The notes beneath the pieces are model-generated. The model was not told where the DNA came from and did not search any database. It was given only the letters and a program-made list of their open reading frames with translations. Positions 27,740 through 37,635 of a DNA stretch of 64,000 bases are shown here, one piece after another. Both the position numbers and the translations under genes were made by a program. Positions within the stretch are counted from its first letter, which is position 1; each line of letters starts with the position of its first letter. Source of the DNA: Listeria ilorinensis (GTDB taxonomy: Bacteria; Bacillota; Bacilli; Lactobacillales; Listeriaceae). The stretch spans positions 186,001 through 250,000 of the forward strand of contig NZ_CAJYCN010000004.1 in assembly GCF_913566895.1 (NCBI RefSeq). The letters are read 5' to 3'.

Positions 27740-28864
27740 ATGACAGTTTCAAAGGGTTTGGAAAATGTTTATGTTGCAGAAACATCGATCAGTTCTATCA
27801 TTGATAGTACATTGAAATATGTGGGTTATGATATTAATGATTTGATTGAGCAGCAGGTTTCTTTTGAGGAAGTTGTTTATCTGTTATGGCATTTACGTTT
27901 ACCGAATAAAGCCGAGTTAAAAAAATTTAATGAAGAAATCAACGAAAACATGGCTGTATCGGAAACGATTATTACTAGCCTGCGCATGCAGCATCACCAA
28001 AAATTACATCCAATGAGCGTGCTTCGGACAACCGTTTCTATGCTGGGCGTTTTTGATACAGAAGCCGAGCTTGATGACGGGGAATCTGTCTATCGTAAAG
28101 GAATTCGTTTGCAAGCGAAAATGCCAACAATTGTCGCGGCGTTTTCCCGTATTCGGCGCGGACTAGATCCGATTCCGCCTAAGAAAGAATTAAGTGTAGC
28201 AGCCAATTTTCTGTATATGTTAACCGGCGAGGAGGCAGATGCGTTATCAGTAGAAGCGATGAATAAAGCGCTTGTCCTTCATGCCGATCATGAATTTAAT
28301 GCCTCGACTTTTACTGCACGTGTTTGTGTGGCTACTTTATCTGATGTCTATTCAGGGGTAACAGCTGCCATCGGTGCATTAAAAGGCCCTTTACATGGCG
28401 GTGCTAATGAACGTGTATTTGATATGCTAGAAGAAATTGATGCACAAAGCTCAAATGTTCGCGATTATATTCAATATAAAATTGATAACAAGCAAAAAAT
28501 CATGGGTTTTGGCCATCGCGTATACCGTAATGGCGATCCACGCGCAAAACATTTACGTGTAATGAGTGAACGGCTTACAAAAGAAAAACAAGAAGAAAAA
28601 TGGTACCAGCTTTCTGTTGAGGTGGAACAAGCTGTTTGGGAATTGAAACATCTGCGCCCCAATGTTGATTTTTATTCTGCTTCTGTGTACCATGCACTCG
28701 GAATTGATGTCGATTTATTTACGCTCGTGTTTTCTGTCAGTAGGGTTTCTGGCTGGCTGGCACATATTTTTGAACAATATCGCGATAATCGATTGATTCG
28801 TCCGCGTGCGATTTATGTAGGTCCGGAAAATCGCAAATTTATCCCGATTGAAGAAAGATTATAA
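27740..28864 (+). CDS. citZ: Citrate synthase CitZ
   Basis: Citrate synthase condenses oxaloacetate with acetyl-CoA. The 374-residue protein is the short Gram-positive form. Conserved residues include His181/His184 in HADHEFNAST, His219 in GPLHGGANE, His259 in FGHRVYRNGDPRA, and an Asp near 323-325 in GIDVDLF. ATG 27740 follows AAAGGAGGATA. Only citZ and icd are here; Listeria is known for an incomplete citric acid cycle lacking 2-oxoglutarate dehydrogenase, so the enzyme serves glutamate synthesis. Aconitase must be encoded elsewhere. icd follows after 12 bp. Confidence 0.96.
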   Translation: MTVSKGLENVYVAETSISSIIDSTLKYVGYDINDLIEQQVSFEEVVYLLWHLRLPNKAELKKFNEEINENMAVSETIITSLRMQHHQKLHPMSVLRTTVSMLGVFDTEAELDDGESVYRKGIRLQAKMPTIVAAFSRIRRGLDPIPPKKELSVAANFLYMLTGEEADALSVEAMNKALVLHADHEFNASTFTARVCVATLSDVYSGVTAAIGALKGPLHGGANERVFDMLEEIDAQSSNVRDYIQYKIDNKQKIMGFGHRVYRNGDPRAKHLRVMSERLTKEKQEEKWYQLSVEVEQAVWELKHLRPNVDFYSASVYHALGIDVDLFTLVFSVSRVSGWLAHIFEQYRDNRLIRPRAIYVGPENRKFIPIEERL

Positions 28865-28876
28865 GGAGGCTTTTTC

Positions 28877-30145
28877 ATGAGACAAGGCGAAAAAATTCAA
28901 GTAAAAGATGGTGTATTACAGACCCCAGCACATCCTATCATTCCGTTTATTGAAGGCGATGGAACGGGGCCGGATATTTGGAAAGCTGCAAAACGCGTGT
29001 TAGATGCAGCCGTTCAAAAGGCTTATGATGGGACGCGATCGATAAGCTGGAAAGAAGTATTGGCCGGTGAAAAAGCCTATCACCAAACAGGTGAGTGGTT
29101 GCCGCAAGAGACACTTGATACGATTCGTGAGTATTTAATTGCCATCAAAGGACCACTTACAACTCCTATTGGAGGCGGGATTCGTTCTCTTAACGTGGCA
29201 TTACGTCAAGAGCTGGATTTGTATGTTTGTTTGCGTCCTGTTCGCTACTTCAAAGGCGTACCTTCACCAGTAAAACGGCCAGAAGATACAGATATGGTGA
29301 TTTTTCGTGAAAATACAGAAGACATCTATGCAGGGATTGAATTCCAGGAAGGCAGTACAGAAGCCAAAAAGTTGATTAACTTTTTGGAAAAGGAATTCGG
29401 TGTAAATAAAATACGCTTTCCTGACACATCTGGAATTGGTGTAAAACCTATTTCGAAAGAGGGAACTGAGCGGCTGGTACGAGCGGCGATTGAATATGCG
29501 CTAAACGAAGGACGTAAATCGCTGACGCTTGTTCATAAAGGCAATATCATGAAATTTACGGAAGGTGCTTTTAAAAGTTGGGGCTATGCCCTTGCAGAAC
29601 GTGAATTTGGAGATCGTGTCTTTACTTGGAATGAGTATGACCGGATTAAAGAACAAGACGGCACAGAAGCAGCAGACAAGAAACAGGCTGAAGCCATAGC
29701 AGATGGCAAATTAGTTGTGAAAGATGCGATAGCAGATATTTTCTTGCAGCAGATTTTGACTCGTCCGGCTGAATTCGATGTAGTCGCTACAATGAATTTG
29801 AATGGAGACTATATTTCGGATGCGCTGGCTGCTCAAGTTGGCGGTATTGGTATCGCGCCAGGTGCTAATATCAATTATTTGTCCGGACATGCCATTTTTG
29901 AAGCAACTCACGGAACTGCGCCAAAATATGCGGGCCTTGATAAAGTAAATCCTTCTTCTGTTATTCTTTCCGGAACGCTGATGCTCGAACATATCGGGTG
30001 GCATGAAGCGGCGCAGCTGATAACAAAGACGATGGAAAAAACAATTGCCGCGAAAACAGTGACATATGACTTCGCACGCTTGATGGATCAAGCAACAGAA
30101 GTGAAATGTTCGGAATTTGCGGATCAATTGATTGCTAATTTTTAA
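28877..30145 (+). CDS. icd: NADP-dependent isocitrate dehydrogenase Icd
   Basis: Icd oxidises isocitrate to 2-oxoglutarate, the end of the oxidative branch in this type of organism. The 422-residue protein has Ser104 in [11 protein letters not shown] (the substrate-binding serine that is phosphorylated in E. coli), [27 protein letters not shown], and the C-terminal HGTAPKYAG of NADP-specific enzymes. ATG 28877 follows AAGGAGG. It is the last gene of the putative ytwI-citZ-icd operon; mdh, which follows in B. subtilis, is missing here. Confidence 0.96.
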   Translation: MRQGEKIQVKDGVLQTPAHPIIPFIEGDGTGPDIWKAAKRVLDAAVQKAYDGTRSISWKEVLAGEKAYHQTGEWLPQETLDTIREYLIAIKGPLTTPIGGGIRSLNVALRQELDLYVCLRPVRYFKGVPSPVKRPEDTDMVIFRENTEDIYAGIEFQEGSTEAKKLINFLEKEFGVNKIRFPDTSGIGVKPISKEGTERLVRAAIEYALNEGRKSLTLVHKGNIMKFTEGAFKSWGYALAEREFGDRVFTWNEYDRIKEQDGTEAADKKQAEAIADGKLVVKDAIADIFLQQILTRPAEFDVVATMNLNGDYISDALAAQVGGIGIAPGANINYLSGHAIFEATHGTAPKYAGLDKVNPSSVILSGTLMLEHIGWHEAAQLITKTMEKTIAAKTVTYDFARLMDQATEVKCSEFADQLIANF

Positions 30146-30200
30146 AATCGTATGGAATTACTGGGTTGAATTTTAAGTTTAGAAGAAAAACGTTCGTTTG

Positions 30201-30236
30201 AAGATGATTTCCGTATAAGGAGATCATCTTTTTTTC
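30201..30236 (+). terminator. Terminator of citZ-icd
   Basis: AAGATGAT (30201-30208) pairs with ATCATCTT (30223-30230) and seven T residues follow, about 55 bases after the icd stop. Confidence 0.85.
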
Positions 30237-30281
30237 TAAAGGACTCTTATATGCGCCAAAGTTCCTTGCTTCAGGCTCTTA

Positions 30282-30290
30282 TGGTAAAAT
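30282..30290 (+). promoter_or_regulatory. Extended -10 promoter of polA
   Basis: TGGTAAAAT (TG-N-TAAAAT) with TTCCTT 17 bp upstream of the -10 hexamer (30262-30267) lies 36 bp before the polA start. Confidence 0.55.
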
Positions 30291-30326
30291 AGATATATCT
30301 GATTTTGAATGAGGAGGCTACTTTCC

Positions 30327-32954
30327 GTGAGTAAATTGATTTTGATAGATGGTAACAGTATTGCCAATCGGGCCTTTTATGCTTTACCGCTTTTATCCAG
30401 CCAGAAAGGAATTCATACGAATGCAGTTCTTGGCTTTACAATGATGTTGAATAATGTTTTAGATAAAGAAAAACCGGATCATGTGCTAGTTGCATTTGAT
30501 GCTGGAAAGACGACTTTTAGACATAAGACTTATCAGGAATATAAGGGAGGGCGTCAAAAAACCCCGAGTGAACTTTCTGAGCAGTTTCCACTGATTCGTC
30601 AACTTTTGGATGCGTATGATATTCCGCGGTATGAATTAGCTGATTATGAAGCGGACGATATTATCGGTACCTTGGCAAAAGAAGCGGAAAATGAAGGTTT
30701 TGAAACAGTTATTATTACTGGTGATCGTGATTTAACCCAGCTTGCGACGGAGAAGACAACCGTTTTCATCACTAAAAAAGGGATCACCGATATGGAAATC
30801 AATACACCGGAAACACTCAAAGAAAAATATGGGCTAACCCCAGTACAAATTATTGATTTAAAAGGACTTATGGGGGACTCTTCCGATAATATTCCAGGCA
30901 TTCCAAGTGTCGGAGAAAAGACTGCACTTAAACTGCTGCATCAGTTTGACGGCACGGTAGAATCGGTTTTGGAACATGCTGAAGAGATCAGCGGCAAGAA
31001 ATTGAAAGAAAAGGTACTTGAAAATAAGGAAATGGCACTTTTAAGTAAAGAGCTTGCTACAATCAACACCTCGGCACCAATTGAAACTCATCTAAAAGAA
31101 ACGGCTTATCATGGTTACCAGCCCGAAAAAGTCATCCCATTTTTAAAGGAGCTTGAATTCAAACAGATTTTGAAAACACTCGAACAAGAGGATCCTTCAC
31201 TTACAGAAGAATTGAAAGAGATTTCTTTTAAGACTTTATCGGAAGTGAAAAAGGAACATTTTGGCAAAAAAACAGCTCTTTACATCGAAATGGATGGAGA
31301 GAATTATCATACAGCACCGTTTATTGGTTTTGCACTTCACTCAGACAAAGGAACTTATTATTTCAATGAAGTTGTAGCAAAAAATAGCCCGGATTTTATA
31401 GAATGGCTTGGTAGTGATGCAGCAAAAGTAACGTATGATGCTAAAAAAGTAGCAGTCGTCAGCCAACGTTTTGGCGTGCGGTCAGCAGGGATTATTTTTG
31501 ATGATATGCTGGCTTCCTATCTGCTCAATCCTTCTGAAACAATTGACGATTTTTACAGCGTTGCAGAGCGGCATGGAGAAACGAATGTGCAGTCTGATGA
31601 ATCTGTTTACGGAAAAGGTGCCAAGCGGAAGTTGCCAGACGAAGCAGTGATTGGAGAACATTTGGCGCGAAAAGCCGTCGCAACAGCCAAACTAGAAAAG
31701 GTGTTAACACAGGAGCTGGAAGCGAATGAACAACTGGAATTGATGGAAGATATTGAGCTTCCACTGACTTTTGTTCTTGCTAAGATGGAAAAATACGGGG
31801 TTCGTGTAGATACCGATCGACTTGAGGAAATGAAAGGCGAGCTTGCGAATCGATTGGCAAACTTGGAGACCTCCATTCACGGGCTTGCTGGGGGCGAATT
31901 TAATATCAATTCGCCTAAACAGTTAGGAATTGTGCTATTTGAAAATCTAGGACTACCAGTCATCAAAAAAACTAAAACCGGCTACTCGACAGCTGCAGAT
32001 GTATTGGAAGCACTTTCCGGTCAGCATCCGATTATCGATGAAATCTTGATTTATAGACAGCTAGGGAAAATTCAATCCACATACATTGAGGGATTGCTAA
32101 AAGTGACAGATCCGACCGAGAAAAAAGTCCATACCCGTTTTAATCAGACATTGACACAAACAGGGCGACTCAGTTCCGTAGATCCCAACCTTCAAAACAT
32201 ACCGATTCGTTTGGAAGAAGGCAGAAAAATTCGAGGAGTGTTTATTCCGAGTGAGGAAGGCTGGAAGATTTTTTCAGCCGATTATTCTCAAGTAGAACTG
32301 CGTGTTTTGGCACATATATCTGAAGACGAAAACTTGATCTATGCGTTCCAACATGATTACGATATCCATACCAAAACTGCGATGGATGTTTTCCATGTCG
32401 AACAAGAACAGGTCGACTCACTGATGCGCCGCCAAGCGAAAGCAGTCAACTTTGGCATTGTGTATGGAATTTCAGACTATGGTTTGTCGCAAAATCTGGG
32501 AATTACTAGAAAAGAAGCGAAAGATTTTATTGATCGTTATTTTAAGAGCTATCCAGCGGTGAAAGAATATATGACGGATATCGTTCGTTTTGCAAAAGAA
32601 AAAGGCTATGTGGAAACGATCCTACACCGGAGACGCTACATTCCTGAAATAACAAGTCGTAATTTTAATGTACGCAGTTTTGCCGAACGGACAGCGATGA
32701 ATACACCGATTCAAGGAAGCGCAGCGGATATCATAAAAAAAGCAATGATCCTGATGAACGAACGTCTAAAATCAGAAAAGCTTCAAGCCCACTTACTTTT
32801 GCAAGTGCATGATGAATTGATTTTTGAAGCGCCAGAAGAGGAGATTGCACAACTAGAAAAAATCGTGCCGGAAGTAATGGAAAATGCCGTTCAGTTATCT
32901 GTACCACTTAAAGTAGACAGTGCTTACGGGAACACTTGGTACGAAGCAAAATAG
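30327..32954 (+). CDS. polA: DNA polymerase I PolA
   Basis: PolA fills gaps and removes RNA primers. The 875-residue protein has an N-terminal 5'-3' exonuclease (LILIDGNSIANRAF; ADDIIGTLA; GDRDLTQLA), a middle domain in the 3'-5' exonuclease position that lacks the acidic catalytic residues (LYIEMDGENYHT replaces the DxE motif), and the polymerase domain with motif A (DYSQVELRVLAHIS), motif B (RRQAKAVNFGIVYGIS) and motif C (VHDELIFE). It therefore probably lacks proofreading, like the Bacillus enzyme. GTG 30327 is chosen, with GAGGAGG 9 bases upstream; ATG 30309 has none. mutM follows after 19 bp. Confidence 0.95.
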   Translation: MSKLILIDGNSIANRAFYALPLLSSQKGIHTNAVLGFTMMLNNVLDKEKPDHVLVAFDAGKTTFRHKTYQEYKGGRQKTPSELSEQFPLIRQLLDAYDIPRYELADYEADDIIGTLAKEAENEGFETVIITGDRDLTQLATEKTTVFITKKGITDMEINTPETLKEKYGLTPVQIIDLKGLMGDSSDNIPGIPSVGEKTALKLLHQFDGTVESVLEHAEEISGKKLKEKVLENKEMALLSKELATINTSAPIETHLKETAYHGYQPEKVIPFLKELEFKQILKTLEQEDPSLTEELKEISFKTLSEVKKEHFGKKTALYIEMDGENYHTAPFIGFALHSDKGTYYFNEVVAKNSPDFIEWLGSDAAKVTYDAKKVAVVSQRFGVRSAGIIFDDMLASYLLNPSETIDDFYSVAERHGETNVQSDESVYGKGAKRKLPDEAVIGEHLARKAVATAKLEKVLTQELEANEQLELMEDIELPLTFVLAKMEKYGVRVDTDRLEEMKGELANRLANLETSIHGLAGGEFNINSPKQLGIVLFENLGLPVIKKTKTGYSTAADVLEALSGQHPIIDEILIYRQLGKIQSTYIEGLLKVTDPTEKKVHTRFNQTLTQTGRLSSVDPNLQNIPIRLEEGRKIRGVFIPSEEGWKIFSADYSQVELRVLAHISEDENLIYAFQHDYDIHTKTAMDVFHVEQEQVDSLMRRQAKAVNFGIVYGISDYGLSQNLGITRKEAKDFIDRYFKSYPAVKEYMTDIVRFAKEKGYVETILHRRRYIPEITSRNFNVRSFAERTAMNTPIQGSAADIIKKAMILMNERLKSEKLQAHLLLQVHDELIFEAPEEEIAQLEKIVPEVMENAVQLSVPLKVDSAYGNTWYEAK

Positions 32955-32973
32955 AGGAAGGAAGAGAAAGAAC

Positions 32974-33795
32974 ATGCCAGAATTGCCAGAGGTGGAAAAT
33001 GTTCGTCAAACATTAGAAGAACTTGTTCCCGGAAAAACGATTGATCAGGTGATTGTCCAAGTACCAAAAATGATCCATGGGATGGAGCCAGATGAGTTTA
33101 TTCATTCGCTTATAGGGCAAACGATTGAGGAAGTTCGTCGTCGTGGGAAATATCTGCTGTTTGATTTAACAAATTGTACAATACTTTCCCATTTACGAAT
33201 GGAAGGTAAATTTCGCTTGCTAAATGAACAAGATGAAGTTAGCAAACATACGCACATCATTTTTCATTTTACTGACCACACGGAACTGAGGTTTCTGGAT
33301 GTCCGCAAGTTTGGCACAATGGAAATCACCTATAAAAAAGGTGAAGAAAAAACAAATTCAATCCAAAAACTGGGTCCAGAGCCATTAAGTGAGCTATTTA
33401 TACTGACACCTTTTGCCGAAAAACTGAAACGAACGAGCCGTGCAGTGAAAACCGCCTTGTTAGATCAACGACTAGTGGCAGGGATTGGTAATATCTATGC
33501 AGATGAGATTCTTTTTCGCGCAAAAGTACGACCAGAACGCACGGGAGCATCCCTATCCGATCCCGAAGTTGTGCGCATTTATGAAGAGACAAAAAATGTT
33601 CTACGTGAAGCTGTGGCACTTGGAGGCTCAACAATACGCACCTATGTGAATTCACAAGGACAACTGGGACAGTTCCAAGAGAAGTTGCTGGTTTACGGGC
33701 ATACAGGAGAACCGTGTCCAATTTGTGGGACTGCCATTGAAAAAATCAAACTAAACGGCAGGGGCACCCATTTTTGCCCAATCTGTCAGAAGTAG
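32974..33795 (+). CDS. mutM: Formamidopyrimidine-DNA glycosylase MutM (Fpg)
   Basis: MutM removes 8-oxoguanine and other oxidised purines and nicks the abasic site. The 273-residue protein begins MPELPEVENV, with the catalytic Pro2 and Glu3 after Met removal; RRGKYLLF holds the conserved Lys; and a C-terminal zinc finger has cysteines 248, 251, 268 and 271. ATG 32974 is required because the N-terminal proline is the nucleophile. Upstream AAGGAAGAG serves as ribosome site. It lies between polA and coaE, as in many Firmicutes, fitting base-excision repair followed by gap filling. Confidence 0.96.
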   Translation: MPELPEVENVRQTLEELVPGKTIDQVIVQVPKMIHGMEPDEFIHSLIGQTIEEVRRRGKYLLFDLTNCTILSHLRMEGKFRLLNEQDEVSKHTHIIFHFTDHTELRFLDVRKFGTMEITYKKGEEKTNSIQKLGPEPLSELFILTPFAEKLKRTSRAVKTALLDQRLVAGIGNIYADEILFRAKVRPERTGASLSDPEVVRIYEETKNVLREAVALGGSTIRTYVNSQGQLGQFQEKLLVYGHTGEPCPICGTAIEKIKLNGRGTHFCPICQK

Positions 33796-33805
33796 GTGAT
33801 GATTG

Positions 33806-34408
33806 ATGAAGCGAACAATTGGATTAACTGGATCGATTGCTACTGGGAAATCTACTGTTAGTCGGAGGTTAAAAAAGGCAGGGTTTGCAGTAGTGGATGC
33901 AGATGTTGCTGCACGAAAAGTCGTGGAAAAAGGAACGCCAGCTCTAGAAGAAATTCGACAATATTTCGGCGAAGCAGTTTTGACAGATGAAGGTGAATTA
34001 GATCGAGCAAAGCTTGGGGAGATTATTTTTAAAGATGCCAAAAAGCGAGCAATCCTTAATAAAATTGTTCATCCTAAAGTTCAAGCATACATGTTGAAAG
34101 AACGTGAAGCACTTTTTAAAGCAGGAGAAACGATTATCTTTTTTGATATCCCTCTCTTGTATGAGAGCCACTTGGAAGATATCGTTGACCAGATTATTGT
34201 GGTGCGGACAAGTCGGCAAACAGAAATTGAGCGACTTATGGCAAGAGACGGGATTTCAGAAGAGAAAGCCATCCAAAAAATAGATACACAGATACCGATT
34301 GAAGAAAAGGAACTGCGTGCTGATTTTGTGATAGATAATGACGGATCCCTTGAAATAACGAAAAAACAGGTTGATCAATTGATTCGCCATTTGAAAAACT
34401 TCCAATAG
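33806..34408 (+). CDS. coaE: Dephospho-CoA kinase CoaE
   Basis: CoaE phosphorylates dephospho-CoA, the last step of coenzyme A synthesis. The 200-residue P-loop kinase starts MKRTIGLTGSIATGKST with the Walker A loop, and has DADVAARKVVEKG and FDIPLLYES, typical of the family. The ATG at 33806 is preferred over a TTG one codon before it; AGGTGATG lies close upstream. It starts 10 bp after mutM, and the nrdR promoter overlaps the gap after it. Confidence 0.94.
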   Translation: MKRTIGLTGSIATGKSTVSRRLKKAGFAVVDADVAARKVVEKGTPALEEIRQYFGEAVLTDEGELDRAKLGEIIFKDAKKRAILNKIVHPKVQAYMLKEREALFKAGETIIFFDIPLLYESHLEDIVDQIIVVRTSRQTEIERLMARDGISEEKAIQKIDTQIPIEEKELRADFVIDNDGSLEITKKQVDQLIRHLKNFQ

Positions 34409-34425
34409 CCATGCTTTTTTCGCCG

Positions 34426-34434
34426 TGGTATAAT
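34426..34434 (+). promoter_or_regulatory. Extended -10 promoter of nrdR-dnaBI
   Basis: TGGTATAAT is an extended -10 element with a perfect TATAAT, 35 bp before the nrdR start. Its -35 region falls in the end of coaE and is weak. Confidence 0.65.
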
Positions 34435-34469
34435 AGGAAAAAAGCCTCTTACCGACAGGAGTGAAAGAG

Positions 34470-34934
34470 ATGAAATGTCCATCTTGTAAATATAATGGCA
34501 CACGCGTTGTCGACTCGCGTCCGGCTGATGACGGGAATTCGATTCGCAGACGCCGTGAATGTGAAAAATGCGGCTACCGTTTTACAACCTTTGAAAAAGT
34601 AGAAGAGAGTCCGCTGATCGTAGTAAAAAAAGATGGCGCCAGAGAAGAATTTGCTCGTGAAAAAGTACGCCGTGGTTTGATCCGCGCTTGTGAAAAACGT
34701 CCCGTTAGTATTGAGCAGTTAGAAGAAATCGTAACAGAAGTGGAACGGGAACTGCGAAATATTGGTGATAGTGAAGTACCCTCTGATTTGATTGGCGAGA
34801 AAGTGATGGATAAACTTGCTGGTTTAGATGAAGTCGCTTACGTCCGCTTCGCCTCTGTCTACCGCCAGTTTAAAGATATCAATGTATTTGTGGATGAATT
34901 GAAAGAACTAATGGAAAAAAATAAAAAAGTATAA
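34470..34934 (+). CDS. nrdR: Transcriptional repressor NrdR
   Basis: NrdR represses ribonucleotide reductase genes in response to bound ATP/dATP. The 154-residue protein has the zinc ribbon (Cys3, Cys6, Cys31, Cys34) followed by an ATP-cone domain (about residues 49-139; [19 protein letters not shown]). ATG 34470 is chosen because AGGAG lies 8 bases upstream and the protein then starts MKCPSC; GTG 34461 is an in-frame alternative. It heads a transcript with dnaB and dnaI, linking dNTP control to replication initiation genes. No ribonucleotide reductase gene is in the window. Confidence 0.95.
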   Translation: MKCPSCKYNGTRVVDSRPADDGNSIRRRRECEKCGYRFTTFEKVEESPLIVVKKDGAREEFAREKVRRGLIRACEKRPVSIEQLEEIVTEVERELRNIGDSEVPSDLIGEKVMDKLAGLDEVAYVRFASVYRQFKDINVFVDELKELMEKNKKV

Positions 34935-34949
34935 AGAAAGGTGAGGCAA

Positions 34950-36347
34950 TTGACGGACTTTTGGATGGAATTAAAGCCGGTCGATCCGTATCAAATTCAG
35001 ACAAACGGCATTATTTCCAGTTATGATCGGCGGATCGTCACACTTCTTTATCAGCCGCTCATGGGACCGGATTGCTTGGCACTCTATACGACACTTGCGG
35101 CAGAAGTAGAAGATAACCGAATTTGTAGCCAGCCTAAAAGTCATATGCAGCTTTTAGGACTGCTTAACATGGGCATCAAAGATTTTTTTGATGCGCGTAT
35201 CAAACTTGAAGGTCTAGGCCTTTTGAAATCCTATCAAAAAATAACAAGTGACGAACGGCAGTATCTTTATGAAGTGTTACCGCCTTTGTCTCCTGCTCAA
35301 TTTTTTCAAGATGGCCTTTTGAATATTTATCTCTATAGTCAGATCGGCGCAAAGTCTTATCAGCGATTGCGCGAATCATTTTCGGATCAAATTTTAAAAA
35401 ATGATAGTTTTCAGGAAGTCACGCGTTCTTTTCAAGATGTTTTTGCCCCTTATTATTCTAATCAAGAAGTGTTTATTGAAAAAACGGGCGAACAACCTAT
35501 TGCTAGTAGTCAGTCAGCAACACTTGAATTAGACGGGCAAGATTTTGATCTTTCGTTATTATTTGACCTTTTATCGCCCAATATGCTCGCGCGAAAAGAA
35601 GTAACGGCAGATGTCATCAAAGCCATGCGCAAACTGCATCATATTTATGGAACTACGGAAAAAGAAATGGTTCGCTTTTTATATCGGGCTACCAAAACTG
35701 ACGGAACAGTAGATGTTGAACAATTACGCAAGATTGTTCGTGACAGTCATTATTTGACCAATAATCGCTATCCAAAATTAACCCCTAAATCATTGGTACA
35801 AAAGGAATCGATAACTACCACTTCAGAGCCAAAAACAGCTGTTGATCCTTTGCTGGCTTATTTTGAAAAGATCTCGCCGCAGCAACGATTGATTGATCTT
35901 GGAGAAGGATCGGCATCAGAGGCTGACCTGCAAATCATTGATGAAGTCATGGCATCACAAAAATTGCCCGAGCCGGTTATGACAGTTTTAGTGGATTACG
36001 TGCTGAATCAATTGGATGGCAAACTTTATAAAAACTACATGGAAAAAATCGCTTCCCAGTGGAAACGCAAGAAAATCCAGACAGCGAAAGAAGCAATGGA
36101 ACTTGCCGTGAGTGAACATGAACGTTACAAAGCTCTAAAAGAGAAAGAAACAGCCGAGCCAAAAGCAAGACGCGGCTATCCTAAAACGGCAAAAGGTCGT
36201 AAAGAAGTATTGCCTGATTGGTTTAAAAATGATGCTGTGCAAGGACAAGCAGTCGAAACAAAAAAAACGGATATTTCCGAAGAAGAAGAACGTGCATTAG
36301 AAGAGCAAGTTCGTAAAATTAAGCAAAATCTAAAGAAAGGTAGGTGA
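34950..36347 (+). CDS. dnaB: Replication initiation and membrane attachment protein DnaB
   Basis: This is the Gram-positive DnaB, which helps DnaD and DnaI load the replicative helicase at the origin and PriA forks; it is not the helicase. The 465-residue protein starts MTDFWMELKPVDPYQ and has a DnaB/DnaD-type DDBH domain arrangement, with a conserved helical region at about residues 300-370 and a basic C-terminal tail (KIKQNLKKGR). TTG 34950 is preferred (AAAGGTG 6 bases upstream, protein start like the family); GTG 34941 is the alternative. dnaI starts five bases after its stop. Confidence 0.92.
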   Translation: MTDFWMELKPVDPYQIQTNGIISSYDRRIVTLLYQPLMGPDCLALYTTLAAEVEDNRICSQPKSHMQLLGLLNMGIKDFFDARIKLEGLGLLKSYQKITSDERQYLYEVLPPLSPAQFFQDGLLNIYLYSQIGAKSYQRLRESFSDQILKNDSFQEVTRSFQDVFAPYYSNQEVFIEKTGEQPIASSQSATLELDGQDFDLSLLFDLLSPNMLARKEVTADVIKAMRKLHHIYGTTEKEMVRFLYRATKTDGTVDVEQLRKIVRDSHYLTNNRYPKLTPKSLVQKESITTTSEPKTAVDPLLAYFEKISPQQRLIDLGEGSASEADLQIIDEVMASQKLPEPVMTVLVDYVLNQLDGKLYKNYMEKIASQWKRKKIQTAKEAMELAVSEHERYKALKEKETAEPKARRGYPKTAKGRKEVLPDWFKNDAVQGQAVETKKTDISEEEERALEEQVRKIKQNLKKGR

Positions 36348-36352
36348 ACAAG

Positions 36353-37279
36353 ATGGATAATATCGAGCGCACATTAGGGCAGCTTTTTGAAGGGCGTAAT
36401 TTTGAAAAAGAATATCAGACTTTAAAAGAAAAAGTGCTGGCCTATCAGCCCATTCAGCAATTTTTAAAGGAAAATGAGGCAGAAATAACCGATCAGCTGA
36501 TCAACCAAAATATTTCCAATTTATATGAATTTATGACGCAGCATCAAAAATTCACCGAAAATGAAGTGACATTGATGCCCGGCTATGCACCAAAACTGGT
36601 TTTGAATGGAGAATTCATGACGGTAACCTATTATCCAACGCCTGAGAAAATCGAGTCTGATAAAAGACGTGCCATTGAACGGCGGATTCAGTCACTCTAT
36701 ATGCCAAAACAAGTTGTTGAGGCCTCCCTTGACGAATTTTATACGGACGAACAGCCTCGTCTTTTAGCGATGGTTGCTGCAAACGAATTTATGCAGCAAT
36801 ATGATCCGACTCATGAAAAAATGGTGCAGGGGTTATTCATTCATGGCAGTTTTGGAACAGGGAAGTCCTATCTGTTAGGTGCAATTGCCAGAGAGATGGC
36901 TTTACGTGGCGTCACAACGACACTTGTTTACCTACCAGAGTTCATGCGTGAGGTCAAACAGGCGATTTCAGATAATACTGTAGGCGAAAAAATTCAATTT
37001 GCGAAAGAGACGGAGATTTTAATGCTGGATGATATCGGTGCTGAATCGATGACAGCTTGGACGCGTGATGAAGTTTTGGGTGCAATCCTTCAATATCGCA
37101 TGCAAGAGCAGCTACCGACCTTTTTTTCCTCCAATTACAATATGTCGCAACTTGAAACGCACCTTACCTTTTCACAAAACGGCCTGGAAGAGAAGTTGAA
37201 AGCAAGACGACTGATGGAACGAATCCGTTATTTGGCTAAAGAGATTGAATTGGAAGGCAAAAATCGCCGTTTAAACTGA
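36353..37279 (+). CDS. dnaI: Primosomal protein DnaI (helicase loader)
   Basis: DnaI is an AAA+ ATPase that loads the replicative helicase onto DNA. The 308-residue protein has an N-terminal helicase-interacting domain (about residues 1-130), then Walker A GSFGTGKSY (residues 165-173) and Walker B ILMLDDIGAES, and ends in LAKEIELEGKNRR. ATG 36353 has TAGGTG upstream; the GTG at 36344 overlaps the dnaB stop but has a poorer ribosome site. It is followed by the thrS T-box leader. Confidence 0.94.
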   Translation: MDNIERTLGQLFEGRNFEKEYQTLKEKVLAYQPIQQFLKENEAEITDQLINQNISNLYEFMTQHQKFTENEVTLMPGYAPKLVLNGEFMTVTYYPTPEKIESDKRRAIERRIQSLYMPKQVVEASLDEFYTDEQPRLLAMVAANEFMQQYDPTHEKMVQGLFIHGSFGTGKSYLLGAIAREMALRGVTTTLVYLPEFMREVKQAISDNTVGEKIQFAKETEILMLDDIGAESMTAWTRDEVLGAILQYRMQEQLPTFFSSNYNMSQLETHLTFSQNGLEEKLKARRLMERIRYLAKEIELEGKNRRLN

Positions 37280-37294
37280 TTTCAGAAAAAGTCC

Positions 37295-37323
37295 TTGCCA
37301 AAAAAAATATTAGGGCTTATAAT
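37295..37323 (+). promoter_or_regulatory. Sigma-A promoter of the thrS leader
   Basis: TTGCCA (37295-37300), 17 bp, TATAAT (37318-37323). It lies just after dnaI and drives the T-box leader RNA of thrS. Confidence 0.8.
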
Positions 37324-37329
37324 GCAAGT

Positions 37330-37587
37330 AATAAGCAATCAGTGATGATAAGGACAACCATTCAAAACTCATAGTGACCAGAGAAGGAGGGGCAGCTGGA
37401 AACCTCCACACGTTGAATTTGATTCGGACCACCTTTGAACTTCTGTCAGGAACGTTTTCACTAGTAATGACAGACGGCTCGTCCACGTTATCGGCGACAA
37501 GAGGATGCACAACTTTTTGTGTGTCAGATCTTGGGTGGAACCACGTGTATGATATACTCGTCCCTAGTTTTAGGGACGAGTTTTTTT
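37330..37587 (+). ncRNA. T-box riboswitch of thrS
   Basis: The leader contains the T-box core GGGTGGAACCACG (37533-37545) followed by a strong terminator (37557-37566 paired with 37571-37580, then seven T). Uncharged tRNA-Thr should pair with the T-box, form the antiterminator, and permit thrS transcription. Two ACC triplets (37428-37433) are candidates for the threonine specifier, but I could not place the specifier loop with certainty. An open frame of 93 codons across this leader is spurious. Confidence 0.9.
37557..37587 (+). terminator. Terminator of the thrS T-box
   Basis: CTCGTCCCTA/TAGGGACGAG stem with a four-base loop followed by seven T. It overlaps the sequence that would form the alternative antiterminator. 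Confidence 0.9.
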
Positions 37588-37635
37588 ATTTTCATTCACT
37601 TTTTGCTAAAGTTTTGAATAAAAGGAGAAGATCAT

